Assembly: GCA_010909165.1 (NCBI GenBank)
Contig: MU008165.1
Span: 186,001 to 250,000, forward strand
Source of the DNA: Anthoceros angustus
Lineage: Eukaryota; Streptophyta; Anthocerotopsida; Anthocerotales; Anthocerotaceae
Length of the DNA: 64,000 nucleotides
Reading direction: 5' to 3'
The notes beneath the pieces are model-generated. The model saw only the letters and a program-made list of their open reading frames with translations, had not been told where the DNA came from and ran no database searches. The translations under genes and the position numbers were made by a program. Positions 1 to 12,018 of the stretch are shown here, one piece after another (position 1 is the first letter of the stretch; every line of letters starts with the position of its first letter).

Positions 1-728
1 GACGAGAGTGGGAAGGAAAGCAGATGAGAAGCTGGCAGAGGGCCGTGCAGGTGCAGGGGTAGCGGCAGCAGATACCTTGCGTGATGTGAGCCATGTCCAG
101 GAGATCGGCAATGCTGCAGCAGGGCCCTGGTCAGTATGGCCATAAGTGTCACGGACTGAACAGCAAGCCATGCCAGCACAGAGAGAGAGCACTTGCAGTC
201 AGTCAGGAGATGGTGGCGCACTTGGACTTCCACTGCTATCTGTCAGAGGTAGGCGTGGCTGCTAGCCGAGGGTCAAACTTCAAACTCCTCGAATGCATAT
301 GTGAAGATGTGAGGTGGGCGTTGCAGAGTTTTACCGTGTCCTCTTTTGCACCGGCCTCGCCGTTCACCTTCGTCTGTAAAATATTCTTCTATGAGTACAA
401 CACGGGGAGGCTCCTCCTCGTGAAGAGGAGGCAGTACAGATTAGGTGCTGAACACAACAGAGACAAGTAAACTTCACACACATCCCAAGTAAGGAGTGAT
501 GCGTTCAACGCCCCGGCTGGAGTGAAAAGGAAGCAGCAGGAGCAGCATTACAGATAATTCACAGCTCCAGCGGGCCGGTTCACATCCCAAGCCGACTGTA
601 GAGGTGATATTTGAGACACACCCAGGTATTCGCCCAAGAGGGATTCCTGCGTCGGTGAACCATCATTGGCATCTGACGGGGGACGAGTGTGAAACTGGTT
701 GTCGAGATATACATACAGTACTGGCTCT
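1..728. other. Left-edge region, no confident gene
   Basis: This stretch lies downstream of the SERINC gene, which ends at 729 on the minus strand. A plus-strand open frame at 93-470 has no recognisable domain, but it could be the last exon of a gene entering from the left. No tRNA, repeat or promoter was recognised. Part of it is probably the SERINC 3' untranslated region. Confidence 0.3.
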
Positions 729-3057
729 CTAAGTGAAGTCCCTATTCGTCAGAATGAAGGGTCCAATCATGGTCCAAACTGCCACAAACAACAGCTGTTG
801 AGAGCAAGCACATTGGTAGGTGGGATTGAACATGGATAGACAAGACAGCCAGATAGCCCCAAATCGTACATAAGTGCGTCGAAATGACTTACTGTAAAGC
901 AATGCAGCGAGCCACTCGTTCACAATTTTCACCCACACGCTAGCCCACCCAACGTCAATGCTCCACCTGTTCCACCGTGATTGGTTAGTTGCTTGGATAA
1001 CTGCACCGACGGGACGGGCTTCACGATATCCACATAAGGACCACCCACTTACTTGTGGATTGTTTGATTCAGATCCCAGCCGATGAACAGCATCGCAAAG
1101 TACATGGCGCCCATCGCAAAAACAAAATGGAAAAAACCATACCCGTATGGAACTCCGTCAATTTTCTCCTCGGTGTTCCTAAACTGTAAAAAGTGCAAGA
1201 TACTGTTAGCGCCAGCACACTCACCTATTTACTCAAGACAAGACAAGGGTTAATGCTCACTTTGAATGACTTGGAATCAATGCCAGTCGAGTAGGTCGAC
1301 ATGATGATAGCCATAAAAGCAAGACCAAAACTCTGAAAAACCGGCACCGACACAGGCAAGTATGCAGGAAGTTAGTTATAACAATCAACGGCCCCTTACA
1401 CAATAAAGCCGACCTTGCTTGCCACAGTGCAGGTGCAACAAGAAAAACAGAGGTCGCTGAACTCACAAATATTGTCACTAAATCACCCCTCCCAGTCTGT
1501 CTTGGTCTGGTGTTACAAGTCACACTTGCTGGTTCACTGGAGAGTTACAGATGCGTATTAATCTAGGTATTCGGCCAACGCAAAACTTAAGACACCCTGG
1601 GGGAAGCCCTAACCCAAGAATGCATTCTTGCTTTGTTTACCTCATTATTGCCGAATAGCAGAGAAATACGATGTACAGAGACACCAACGCGGAAGTCAGG
1701 AGGCCCGCATTGACCTGAGAGGACACACAAAGAACTCTCAGGCTCGTCACGACTGCTTCAACGACAAACCAGTTCTTTCAACCAGTACAACAGTTCAGAA
1801 GGAGCTCAAACCAATACAGAGACAAATGAGCCCAAGATCAAGCTCACCTTTGAATGTAAAGAAATGAGCGTCATCGCCAGCACAAGGATAAGAGTCCAGG
1901 TGACAAAGAAAATGTTTGTCCCACAAGAAGGCCGTGGAGCAAACCATATGTACATAATCACAATGCCCAAAATTGATACGCCGTAGCTCAGGAATGACAC
2001 AATCACCATCGGTAAACGACTGCAACAATGAGCAAAAGTCATATAAGAGTTGTCTCCAACACAGGACATGAACAACAATGCGAACAGAGTTCAATTTTTT
2101 ACCAGCGACGCTCATTCTTCTCTGATAACCAATGTTCATTCCACCAATATATGAAGTTTACCAGACTCAGAAGCTGGATAACAAGGAAGATTCTGCATGG
2201 ATCACCGAGCATCAGTGCTGTGCCTTGAAAAACTATGCTGCTTCAACTTGGGATAGCATGAAAGACTTAGCTACCAATGCCAACAAATGAGAGTTGTCCA
2301 TGGCTTTCAAACTCACCCAGCACCAAATCTTGCAATTTCACCTGCACATCAAAAGAAGGAAGTCTTAAGAGCAGCTCAATCGGGGCAGACCGTCAATTCA
2401 ACAGCAGTAAGGAAGTAAAAGCATTCCAGATTTCTGTGAGGGTTGCAGCATCCTGACCATAGAGTTGTACGGCCGCAGATGGTATAAAGAATGGCACGAC
2501 CATAAAAATGATCCAAAGCAGACTTTTGACAGGCCAGAAACCAGAATGCCAGGCATCTCTGGGATCATCCGTCTGTTTTGTACCGACTGTTGTTAGATAC
2601 ATAACAGCGTAGAATGCCTTCAATGGGGTCAAGAGAAAAACACGATTTGAACTAAAAAAAAGGAGGTGGCCTGGCAGAGCAGAGCCTAAAGTGACACAAA
2701 GATAGGTTCCAGGGAGTCAGAGCGTAAGCATGGAATGACACAGAAAGGATACAAAGCAACCCATGCTAACACGGAGAACTCCCTCCGTGCCTAGACAATC
2801 GTGGCCTCCTCCACATCCTTTCAGATCTGCGATCAAACAAATAGGTCCTTATCCGTCCAAAGTGTTCTGAACTGATGTGCGTTTGTGTTACAGCGACACC
2901 ACTTACAGTGAATGCCTTCCAGGGCCTTTTGGCTGTAATCCCGGACCATCCACGCGATGATCACTGTCAACAGGAATATGATCCCATAAAGATACCGTGC
3001 CACCATCGAACCAGGCCCATGGCATGTCTGGCATAAGCATCCAGTTGCCCGACACAT
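729..3057 (-). CDS. SERINC/TMS family multi-pass membrane protein
   Basis: Serine incorporator (SERINC, TMS1/TDE1) family membrane protein, probably acting in ER, Golgi or plasma membranes on lipid composition; the exact plant role is not settled. Exon 1 (about 2907-3057) starts with a Cys-rich segment and a first membrane span. Exon 2 holds the family block CLGTEGVLRVSMGCF, and exon 3 holds DPRDAWHSGFWPVK followed by FFIPS. Later exons hold IQLLSLVNFIYWWNEHW, APRPSCGTNIFF, VNAGLLTSALVSLYIVFLC and GVPYGYGFFHFVFAMGAMY. The last exon ends WTMIGPFILTNRDFT with its stop at 729. At least eight exons with short GT-AG introns can be joined in frame. The start is the ATG at 3055-3057, giving the short Cys-rich N-terminus usual for plant members. 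Small errors in exon edges are possible. Confidence 0.9.
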
Positions 3058-4856
3058 TTTTCTATTACAGTGGGAAAAAAATCTCAGCAGGAAATAGTGA
3101 CGACCCCCTCCAATGCAAGGTCAAGCCGCAAAAGTGCCCCTGGCATTGTGAAGCCTGCAATTTTGCACTCGAATCCTCATTTTGACCCCGAACAGTTCGC
3201 GGATCTGGTATTTGGTGCTCAACCTTCCCGATTCCTAGGCGATTCCTGCCAAACTTGCGCCCAGACCTTTTGCCTCCAAAACACAATGCCTCCCGCTCCT
3301 AACCTCAGCGCAAAACTGCAAAACGAGAATGATTGAGCTCAACCTGAAGTTGTGCTGCCCGGAGGTGCATAATCCATTACTTTCACCAAAAACTCCGAGG
3401 AAGAGGAAAGCACAGGCCTCCCTAATTTCCACAACTCCCGGGGATGAACGTTTGCAAACCATCCGGTCACAAGCTACTAAAAGGGAGAAGGTTGCACGAG
3501 GAGAGCAGGTGCAAACGAGCCCAAAAAACGTGATTTCCAACAGGCACGGAATTAAAAACAGCAACGTTCCTGAACAGGAGAGAAGCTATGGGATTCTTCA
3601 GTACCTCAAAGACGTCTTCAAATCACGAGAACAACAGATCCACTCCGTCTCTCACTTCGCATCCACTCCAACGCCTCAAACCACAGCCAAAATCGATCTC
3701 CACAAATTATTTTCCCAAGGCCAGGAACAAACTGCTCCACACAGAGTGCCGCAACTCCAAATCGAAGACCTGCTGCTCAAAAAATTCCTCACGAGTCGCA
3801 AAGAGCTCTCCCGCAGATACAGCGTCCTGGTCATGAAATTCCTGCGCTCTGAAATGCTGATTTATCAAAGCAAGCTGCCGTCCGCACAATCAGGAAAACA
3901 GAAGCGCTCGAGCAACCAGCGCGCAGAGCTGCTGCAACAGAAGAGAGGAAAGACGCAGGCGGGGCGACGCGAGTGAAAATTGGGCCGCAGCGTGATTCAG
4001 GGCATCGCCCGAGGCCGAAGGCGCGCCTCGGATTCCCGCAGCAAGGCAGCAGGCATGCAATGCGCGGTTGTCACCTAGTTTGGCTTTTTCACTTTCTTTC
4101 ACGGCGTCACGCCACAGTTACGGTTATCTGCAGCTGACAAGGGACTGCCCAGCCAGCTCACGCCTGGGCTGGGCACGCCGCCCGGGTGGAAATTACCACA
4201 CGTGCGACTTCAATTACATAACTCGACAATACGCATCTTTGCATCTTAACAGCAATAACGCACACACCTAAAGAATAATGACTGCCTAGCCTCCCTCGAA
4301 CGGAGTAATCACTATAAAAGCCCGTTACCTGTTTTCTTCAAGAAACCCTAATGGCAGGGGACAACCGGGCCCCAGCCCCGAGAACTGGGACCCAGACAGG
4401 ACGACAGCCTGCAGCCGATACTTGACTTGACCTGATGAGGAGAGGCCAAATAGATTTGGACGGGTTGCAGACTTTTCACACCATGAAGACGATGACAGAG
4501 GTTTATTAACAAGCTACTTGGACTGAGGGCTCAGCTTCACTAACTTCCGTTGGCAGGTGAAACTCGCCTCTGCACACATAGACGGAAGCGAAGGTAATGA
4601 GACGGCAGTGACCTTCCTTCCCCACCGGGGGCCACCAGGAGCAACACAGAGTATGCATAGCACCAAGCCAGCTCCATAAGCTTCAGCACGAGTGTAAATA
4701 ATAAGTCCAGGGGCATGAGGCAAACGAGTGATCTCACGCTGTTCTTTCCGCCAGACCCTTCAGGAATCTGGAAGGGCCAACCTGCAAGTCAAAGCACTGG
4801 GTTGGTCAGACACATATTGAATGGGCGCGGAAGAATGTTTGGATGGGTTATGCTCC
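3058..4856. other. Intergenic region with a doubtful ORF
   Basis: This lies between the SERINC start and the NT5DC 3' end. A plus-strand frame at 3329-3976 encodes 215 residues rich in Lys, Arg, Ser and Gln, with no recognised domain, and it runs antisense to the likely SERINC 5' leader. It may be chance or a fast-evolving nuclear protein. The part from about 4500 to 4856 is probably the 3' untranslated region of the NT5DC gene. Confidence 0.3.
4311..4425 (+). promoter_or_regulatory. Possible plus-strand promoter with TATA box, telo-box and 24-codon ORF
   Basis: A TATA-like motif (CTATAAAAG, about 4312) is followed about 30 bp later by a plant telo-box-like motif (AAACCCTAA, about 4342). The telo-box runs directly into an ATG at 4351 that opens a 24-codon frame ending at a TGA. 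No longer gene can be joined to it, because the next gene is on the opposite strand. It may be the start of a short or non-coding transcript, or a chance arrangement. Confidence 0.25.
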
Positions 4857-7800
4857 TCAGCAGACCTTGATGTGGTGCGGAAGTATCTTCACGTCGAAAG
4901 GCGTGTAGAGCCAGGCTTCGGATGAGTAGGTCATAAGGTTCTCCAGTCTGCTAGTGTAGACGTCTGCGTATCTCTGAACGTTGTATGAAAATGATGATTC
5001 CTTGCCTGTGTCGGTTAGAAAGGTCGATCCGAAGTAAGCATTGAACATAGACTTCATGGCCAGTCTTGATACTTGGCGTTCGTGTCTCAATGCCGTGAGG
5101 AGGCCGGATTCGCCTGTGATGGAGGCACCCTGATTCTGCAGACTATGATACTTCCCAAGGAGCTCTTGCACGATGTGATATTTTGCCTGCAAGGAACAGT
5201 AAGGGACAAGGATAAAGGATTTCAAGGGGCTGCAGTGGACCAGACAGGAAAGGGCTAACTTGCATCATGCATCCCATGAGAAGCGGACGGCACTTGGGGC
5301 CCGGCAGAGTACCTGTTGGAATCGATATTCGTTCTTGTTTTGGGTCTCTATCTCCCTCTGCCCGGTCCGAAAGGATTATGGAATACAATACGTCAAAGAC
5401 CCAACGAGACATTCCCCTAACAACCCAACGAAACTTGACATGGCTATGACGAGGAAGACAAAAAACAAGAAACATGGCTATTCACATGAGCTGAAATCAC
5501 CACACATGAATCAGTGAGAGGGAGTAGGTACAGCACCTCTAGTTCTCGGATTATGGCTGCCGTTCGCCACCCAGCTTTCAGAGGTCCTCTCAGATCGCTG
5601 TAGAGATGGTCTCCGAAATACAGAACCTGAAACGTTATGAAGAAAACTTTCTTCTCATTGGTCCAGAGAAAGGAACAACAGTTGGGGTCAATAAGCGCAC
5701 GTATAAGGTGGCATTACCCTACAACTTTAGAACAGAAGAGTACCTCAGGACCTCTCCACTTCGTGATTTCAAGAAAGTTCCGCAGGCAGCCATGATAGTA
5801 GACACTGTGCGGTTGAAACTGATCAACTCTTTTGAATGTCAGAATGTCTTTACTTGAGTTATAGTACCTGCATAAGGGAAATGCACACTTCTTGGATAAA
5901 CACTTCTCAGCAGTTTGAATTAATCCTATAGAGAGCAAACTACCTGAATGGACGCTCAGACGTGTAAAAATTTGGTTTGTCAGCCAAGGCGATGACAACA
6001 TCAAACAGTGCCCTCCATGTCTCCCCGTCACGCCCATCCTCCTACTCGACAAAGCCACAACATTAGTTGCGCCATGCATGATAGGCTTGCCACAATCTGA
6101 AGGTGGATCTGTCATGCATCGAAGCTAGTAGGTCAGAATGTGACAGGATTCACCTGGAACAGAAACCTCATGCCTCCATCTACAAATGGAAAGGGAGAGT
6201 TAGTCAAGATAAAAAGCTTCTTGCCCCTCTCCTTCAAGCCTTTAAGCATCTCCACAACTGCTCCCTGTAAACCTTGGAAACCGTCAACTTAGTTCCAAAC
6301 TTGCATTTCAGCGCACTTGATACACATGGCAGACCTCCAAACACGGGGATCAGAATTGTATACGTACGTTTTTCACAAGATACTTTGCCGGATCCCGTAG
6401 AACCTCCTGGTGCATCAGACCACTGTGATGGACAAAGCTAATGCAACGTTTCACATCCTCATACACGTAAGCTGAGTCGAATTCCATCCCTTGATCCACG
6501 AAATGCTGGATAACATCTGATATAAGGCACGCCTACAGGACCAACAACCCAGTAAGTTTGGGCAGCATCACCTAACCTGTACACATCTCCCTTGAATGAG
6601 CGAAACAGCAGAAACCCCCCGAAGCAACCAATGTAGCTCGAAACCCACCTCACTGAGACAAAACAGGTCCATTAATGCAACGAGGTTGGGCATGTGTTCA
6701 TTGTTTATATACTTCCCCCCGTACGCATCCTCTATTTCTGCTCGAGTCATCTATAACAGGCATGGCAGCGATTTGGTTTCCATCAGGCCGAACAGGATAT
6801 ACAACCAAATTCTGACATAGCAAATGCAGGATGCGAAAAGCTCTTACCCGGCGGCGGCCAAAGAAGCATCCAGCTGGCTCAACATAATGGAAAAAGTCAA
6901 GCTTCAGTAGAAAGCCCTTCTTCTTATCATAGAACAGGCCTCTTATTGGGAACCCTGCGTCATACTCAAATTTCAAGCAGCTTGCTGGGTATTTGTACTG
7001 TGAATTCACCACCACACACAGAACAACCGACGTCCAGTATGAAAAAGAATGGCGTTGAAAATAGCCCTTGGAACGGTCTCAAAAGCATCAAGTGCTTAAA
7101 TGAATGTAGCATCCAACGAAAGGGGCCAGAGACTGAGCACACCTCCTTGACAAGGTGCTCTTTGGCCAAATCATAGATCAGCGGTTGCAAGTTCTGGGTG
7201 TAGTGGGCCAAAGTGTAATCGTAATCAAAGCCATAAACACCAATACGATCCAGTCTGAGATTGTGATTTGCATATACTCCTGCAACCAAAAAAGATGCAG
7301 ATTCAAAAAAACATGGCCAGAGAAGTTTAGCCCTCAAGAAAAAGTGTCCTCCACTTGTCCTACTAGAAGGTTGGATAAAGCACCTACCGTTGGGATCCAT
7401 TTTCGGCAAACCATGCAATGCTGAAGGAATATGCTCGAAGCATTTCCTAGCAGCTTCAAACTCCCTTTTCAGCTTCCTTGTAGGGTCATCAGTTTCACCA
7501 GTTGAGGCATCTCCATTCAAAGTCAGTCCATCAGACGTTGAAGAAGACATATCCCTCAGAATGTGAGCAGGACACTTGCCACTTTTGCCCTGTTGGAATC
7601 TCGACAGAGAGCAGTTGTAGCAAATATCATCCGTCGTCACAGAGAAGTCTGGACTCATCGATTCACCCTGCATGTCAACAGCTGAGCCAGAGGTGGCAAG
7701 TTTCTCCCCACTATCCAACCTCACAACATCAGAAGCTGTGGAATAGGAGCAATGGCCAGTGGACGACGATGCTGGTCGAGCCAGGGTACTTCCATGCAGC

Positions 7801-8312
7801 TGGCGAAGGTGCACCGAACCAACCAACCGCTGAAAGCGCCTGCCAACAGTGGCAGGCATGGCAGAGGATGAGGAGCATGTCCCTGTATCCGACTCAAAGC
7901 CATCGAATCGAGCCTCGCCACACTGCACCTATAAGCACAAAGCAAGCGATCAGCGTTCCATTTCTAGTGGACTGTCAGGCTACAAACTCCTCGCATCATG
8001 GACAGTGCAAACTATCCTTTCACCAAAGGTCCAACCATGCAACAACAACTACTACCATTGTGCGCCAGGCAACGCATTTGGCTTTCCAAAATCCATCAAC
8101 GAATCTCCGCTTACGAATGGTCCTCCTTCAGTTCTATCAGACAGCAAGCATCCAAAAAAATTGCATCTCACCGAATTCTCTTCATCCTGCGGCACTGCCG
8201 TCGCTATCTCCTTCTTCACCAAACTCAGAATAGGAAGATGCTCAGCAATGCGGCTGCGTGCGTTTTCCAAATTCCTCAACAAGCTGCTCAACTGTGCAAC
8301 ACGGTAGCGCAT
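4857..8312 (-). CDS. NT5DC-type HAD-superfamily 5'-nucleotidase
   Basis: Protein of the 5'-nucleotidase domain-containing (NT5DC) branch of the HAD superfamily, related to cytosolic purine 5'-nucleotidases; the substrate of plant members is unclear. Exon 1 (8172-8312) starts [12 protein letters not shown] and splices in phase to a long second exon rich in Ser and Arg, which could be an organelle-targeting or disordered region. Exon 2 contains [15 protein letters not shown], the HAD motif I with its two Asp residues. Later exons contain [24 protein letters not shown] (motif II region), [20 protein letters not shown] and [17 protein letters not shown] (motif IV). The last exon holds [16 protein letters not shown] and [10 protein letters not shown] before the stop at 4857. 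All catalytic motifs appear intact. The ATG at 8310-8312 was chosen because its exon ends at a GTGAGA donor that continues the frame. Confidence 0.85.
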
Positions 8313-9064
8313 TGTGCCGGAGCAAATCCCCCCGGCCTCAGCACATCAAAATCCTCAAAATGCCTCTCCGATTCTCACCACCGCTCCACGCTGATCAATC
8401 ACACGGCCCCGGCTTTTGCTGCTACAAACGCAGGTCTCTCCGGTGCACAGTCTGTTGGTCTCTCCGGAGCACAATCTGTTCCTACAATTTTGCAGTCCCT
8501 ACGCCTACAAGTCTCGATTCTGCTACATAATCGGCCGGGGATTGCGAAAGACATGCTCTCTCACAAATTCGTTCAAATACCGTGCTCCGTTGAGATTCCG
8601 TTGCGATTCACCTCAGCAAGTCAAGAACCGCACGATCGGATTGCTTGGCGCTCCGCCTGCTCCAGACTGCCAGGGTTGCAGACGGTGCGCACACCGCCGT
8701 CTTCAGGCGCGCTTGGTGCTGCTTTCCCGCCACAGCAGGCGCAAAGGACGACAACGGGAGAAAGATGCGGGCCACTTATCCCGAACTCGCGGTATGAAAG
8801 CAGGGTTTTCCAGTCCCAGTCCAAGTTGTAGTGGAGGAGAGTACATAAAGCTGGTGGAGTCACGAGCATGTTGGATGTATGTTTGTACCAGTTGCCAGGA
8901 ACCTGCCTGTTCTGAGGACCACTCTCCTCTCAGACAAGTACATCAGGTTGTTGAGATGACGTGAGACCTGACAAAGGAGAGACCCAACAGGGAAAGCAAG
9001 ATCCACAGACCGGATGGCAAAGCTGTAGTCACTTTCAAGAGGAATCGGAAGCACAGGCAGTCCA
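8313..9064. other. Intergenic region between two minus-strand genes
   Basis: This contains the 5' flank and probable promoter of the NT5DC gene and the 3' flank of the phosphoacetylglucosamine mutase gene. A 21-bp near-repeat (GTCTCTCCGG-GCACA type) occurs twice at about 8432-8475. No coding exon, RNA gene or mobile element was recognised; the open frames here look like chance. Confidence 0.4.
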
Positions 9065-11692
9065 TCAGGATTGTTCTGTGCCTACTCCACCAGCGAGCTT
9101 GTGGACGAGAGCAGCAACACGCTGGGCTAGCAAATCAGCATCCTGCTGCTCACTAGCTTCTGCGTACACGCGAACTATGTCCTCTGTTCCAGATGGTCGA
9201 ACGAAGGCACGCCCCGCAGGATACCTTGCTGGATTGGATAGCAGCAGAAACTGCTCAGATGGATGAAAGATATGACATACTGTTAGAATCATATTGTAGA
9301 ATGAGGGAGCTCACCAACTTCCATGTCGATGGCATCTTGCAGTCCAGAAGGGAAGGCAACTCGTGTCTCGGCATCTGTAGTTGTAATTGAAGCACGGTTT
9401 GCAACCTTCACCTGAACCACAAAGAAGGTGAGTATGGTTTAAGGTTGCGTCATGATGTCACCCTCGGACAGTGACTACCTTTGATTGCCTGCTTGGCAGA
9501 TCGATGTACTCCTTATCCCAGTCCTGTACAGACCAGTTTCTGTGTAGAAGGATAGCCTCGACCATCAGCAATCCACTTATAGCATCACCCACTGCCTGAT
9601 TTACCACCTGACTGACTGACAATAGTCTTTGAATGGCTTGATGCTTTTCTGTACCGAAGTTTGATGTAAGAAGTGATAGAAGCATTGAGTATCAATTCAC
9701 AGAAAAGACGGATCCCAATCACACACCTTCAAATTCACACACAAGTAAACAGTTGCCAACTCTTTGGGCATGCGAAGTGCACCTTGGCTGAGTGCTCCGG
9801 ATGTCTTTAGCCACTCCAACAACCTGTCTTTGAATAAAATTGTGCCATGTCCATTTGCCTCAAAGTATATGCCAACATCATATTCAGCTGCTTTCTCGTG
9901 CAGATGCTTCACTCCAGTTTTCGTGAGAGCAACTTCTACACCAACATTATGCTTCAGATATCTCGTGGAAGCTCCATTGGCATAAGCAGTTTGCACTACA
10001 CCCAGTTTTGCATATCCATAGTCGGGGAGAAGAAACACTCCCACCCCGGAAGATTTCTCACTGGAGAGCTTTTGGAGCTCGTCCTTGATGAAGGAAGCAA
10101 ACAAAGTTAATATCTTGTCTCCATCCAACATGTGCATACTTGGGGCTCCCTGCGGAGAGCTCGTCAAGTAGAAATAAACCAATCGATCAGCATCTCCATC
10201 TAGTGATGCACACCTGTGGAGAATCAAAACAGGAACTCATCACCCCGACAACCGCTGTGATAAGCTCAAACCAAAAACCATGGATTTGCTGTCAAAATGC
10301 CACTGATCCAACATAAACCACACTGGCATAGGCGTTCAAATTCCTTGCTCAGAACATGCATTCAAACGACATTGAAATGAATGCCCATCATCCCCACAAC
10401 ACAAACCTGATTCCGATGTCCTCTGGACTCCCAAACCCACGAGGAGCTGCCTTCTCCTTTTGCACGAAATCGGCTCCAACGCCCTCGTTCAAGCTGCCCT
10501 CCCCTTCCATCCCTGAATTTCGAACCTCCAAACTAATCTTCGTCAGAAATCTTTGCAGATCGCCCAGTTTAAGAGCCCCAACACCATTCGCTCCATCCAC
10601 AATAGGGCCCACATGCACCACATCAGCGATCCCCGAAGTCCCCAATTCCACCAGATATCTGCAAGGATGACAGCAAACTGTAGGCCTTGGAGTAAATGGG
10701 TTGCAATCGAATGTCATTTGCCTTCCATTCTCTCGGGCAGGGCGCTCACCCCATGCCACAAGAGGAGGCAACAATCACCTGAAGCCATCCACCAGTTGAG
10801 TGAAGTAAGCTGCCTCTGAGCTATCCCGGCCCTGATTCCTGGTGCGAACCATCCAATGAAGCTGAGGGGTCGCAAGGACCCCCATATCCTCAGCCACACA
10901 ACCTGCAACTGCTTCCACACCCTGCATCACAAAACAGGAAACAAAACCAATCAGAAAACAAACACTCCTTTTGCCTCCTCCAGACACGCGCGCACACAAA
11001 TCAGATGTCCTACAAGAACGTGCCTGTTGCATCTGCATCTGAGAGCTTGTATCATACTTGAATTGCTGCGGCAACCAGTGCCTGCCCACTGGGTCTGGTA
11101 TCTCTGGCAACAAGAACTCTCCCACCAGCATCCCTTCCTCCCCGAATTCCTTCACTCCTCACAATCTGCTCCACAACCTGAAACCAACACAACTCCAACC
11201 TAAGTCCAACAAAACCGATCCACCTCCTCCTCCTCCTCCTCCTCTACTACATCTCCATCACCTTCTCATGCCTCACCTGTAGCACACATTCCCCGTCCCC
11301 TGCATTGGCCAATGCATCTGCGTACCCTTCCCACTCCATCACAAGCATGCCTCCTTCAGGATCCGCCAGCTTGATCCCATTATCCGGCAACGGATTGTGT
11401 GAAGCCGTCACTACCAACCCCGTCACCTGCCTGGTACAAAGAGACCGCAAAGCAGCCAGAACTCCACATCTGAACACTGTGGACATGAGGTGCGATCCAT
11501 CTGCCCGAAACCCAGCCGTTCCATACGAGAACTTCAAGCCTGCAACATCAAATCACATCACCACAAGCTCATGCTCCCTTCCACACCCGTCTTCTTCCAC
11601 CGATCCAAGCTCCACCAAAGCTCGGGAAACTGACCTTCAGGAAAAGGAAAGCGAGAAGCCACTTCAGCGAAATGGGTTCTGTCCAGAACCAT
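9065..11692 (-). CDS. Phosphoacetylglucosamine mutase (PAGM/AGM1)
   Basis: Interconverts GlcNAc-6-phosphate and GlcNAc-1-phosphate, the step before UDP-GlcNAc formation for N-glycans and GPI anchors; cytosolic. Exon 1 (11635-11692) encodes the N-terminus ending FPFPEG. It splices in phase 1 to exon 2, which begins [17 protein letters not shown] and includes the active-site serine loop [11 protein letters not shown] and the block LADPEGGML. Downstream exons hold the metal-binding loop [14 protein letters not shown], the sugar-binding segment [14 protein letters not shown], and [18 protein letters not shown]. The phosphate-binding segment [18 protein letters not shown] lies near the stop at 9065. 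All four functional loops are intact. The ATG at 11690-11692 gives the family's usual short N-terminus. An in-frame upstream ATG at 11939-11941 would add about 83 Gly/Arg/Pro-rich residues and is less likely. It is divergent from TMEM147. Confidence 0.93.
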
Positions 11693-12018
11693 GTCCGCCG
11701 GCTGCAACGAGGGAGCAACTCCGAGGTCGGGCAACCCAGCCACCATGTCCCCAGATTTGCCACCCGCCTGCGACCGGATCCCGGCAGCCACAGAGAGGGC
11801 ACGGCTAGAACGGGCAGGCCGGGAACGGCCAACCAAACCCACACATAGCTGAGCCCACCGGATCGGAGCCCGAGCCGGATCGTGCCGAGGAGGAGGATGC
11901 CAATATCGGAGCCCGCCTCGGTGGAGCCCAAAACAGAACATGAGCCTTCCTTCCGCTCAGGTCAAATTCCAGGCCACGCTTGACCTTCCTGGCTGGTCCG
12001 GTCGGCGCTGCGGCAGCG
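11693..12018. promoter_or_regulatory. Shared divergent promoter region, PAGM / TMEM147
   Basis: Only 326 bp separate the PAGM start (minus) from the TMEM147 start (plus), so both promoters and 5' leaders must lie here. The stretch is GC-rich with no obvious TATA box, as expected for constitutive bidirectional promoters. The division between 5' leaders and promoter cannot be seen. Confidence 0.5.

Noticed and set aside
7502-8831. Plus-strand ORFs of 243 and 277 residues
   Set aside because: They are antisense to the NT5DC gene and its 5' flank, with no recognisable family.
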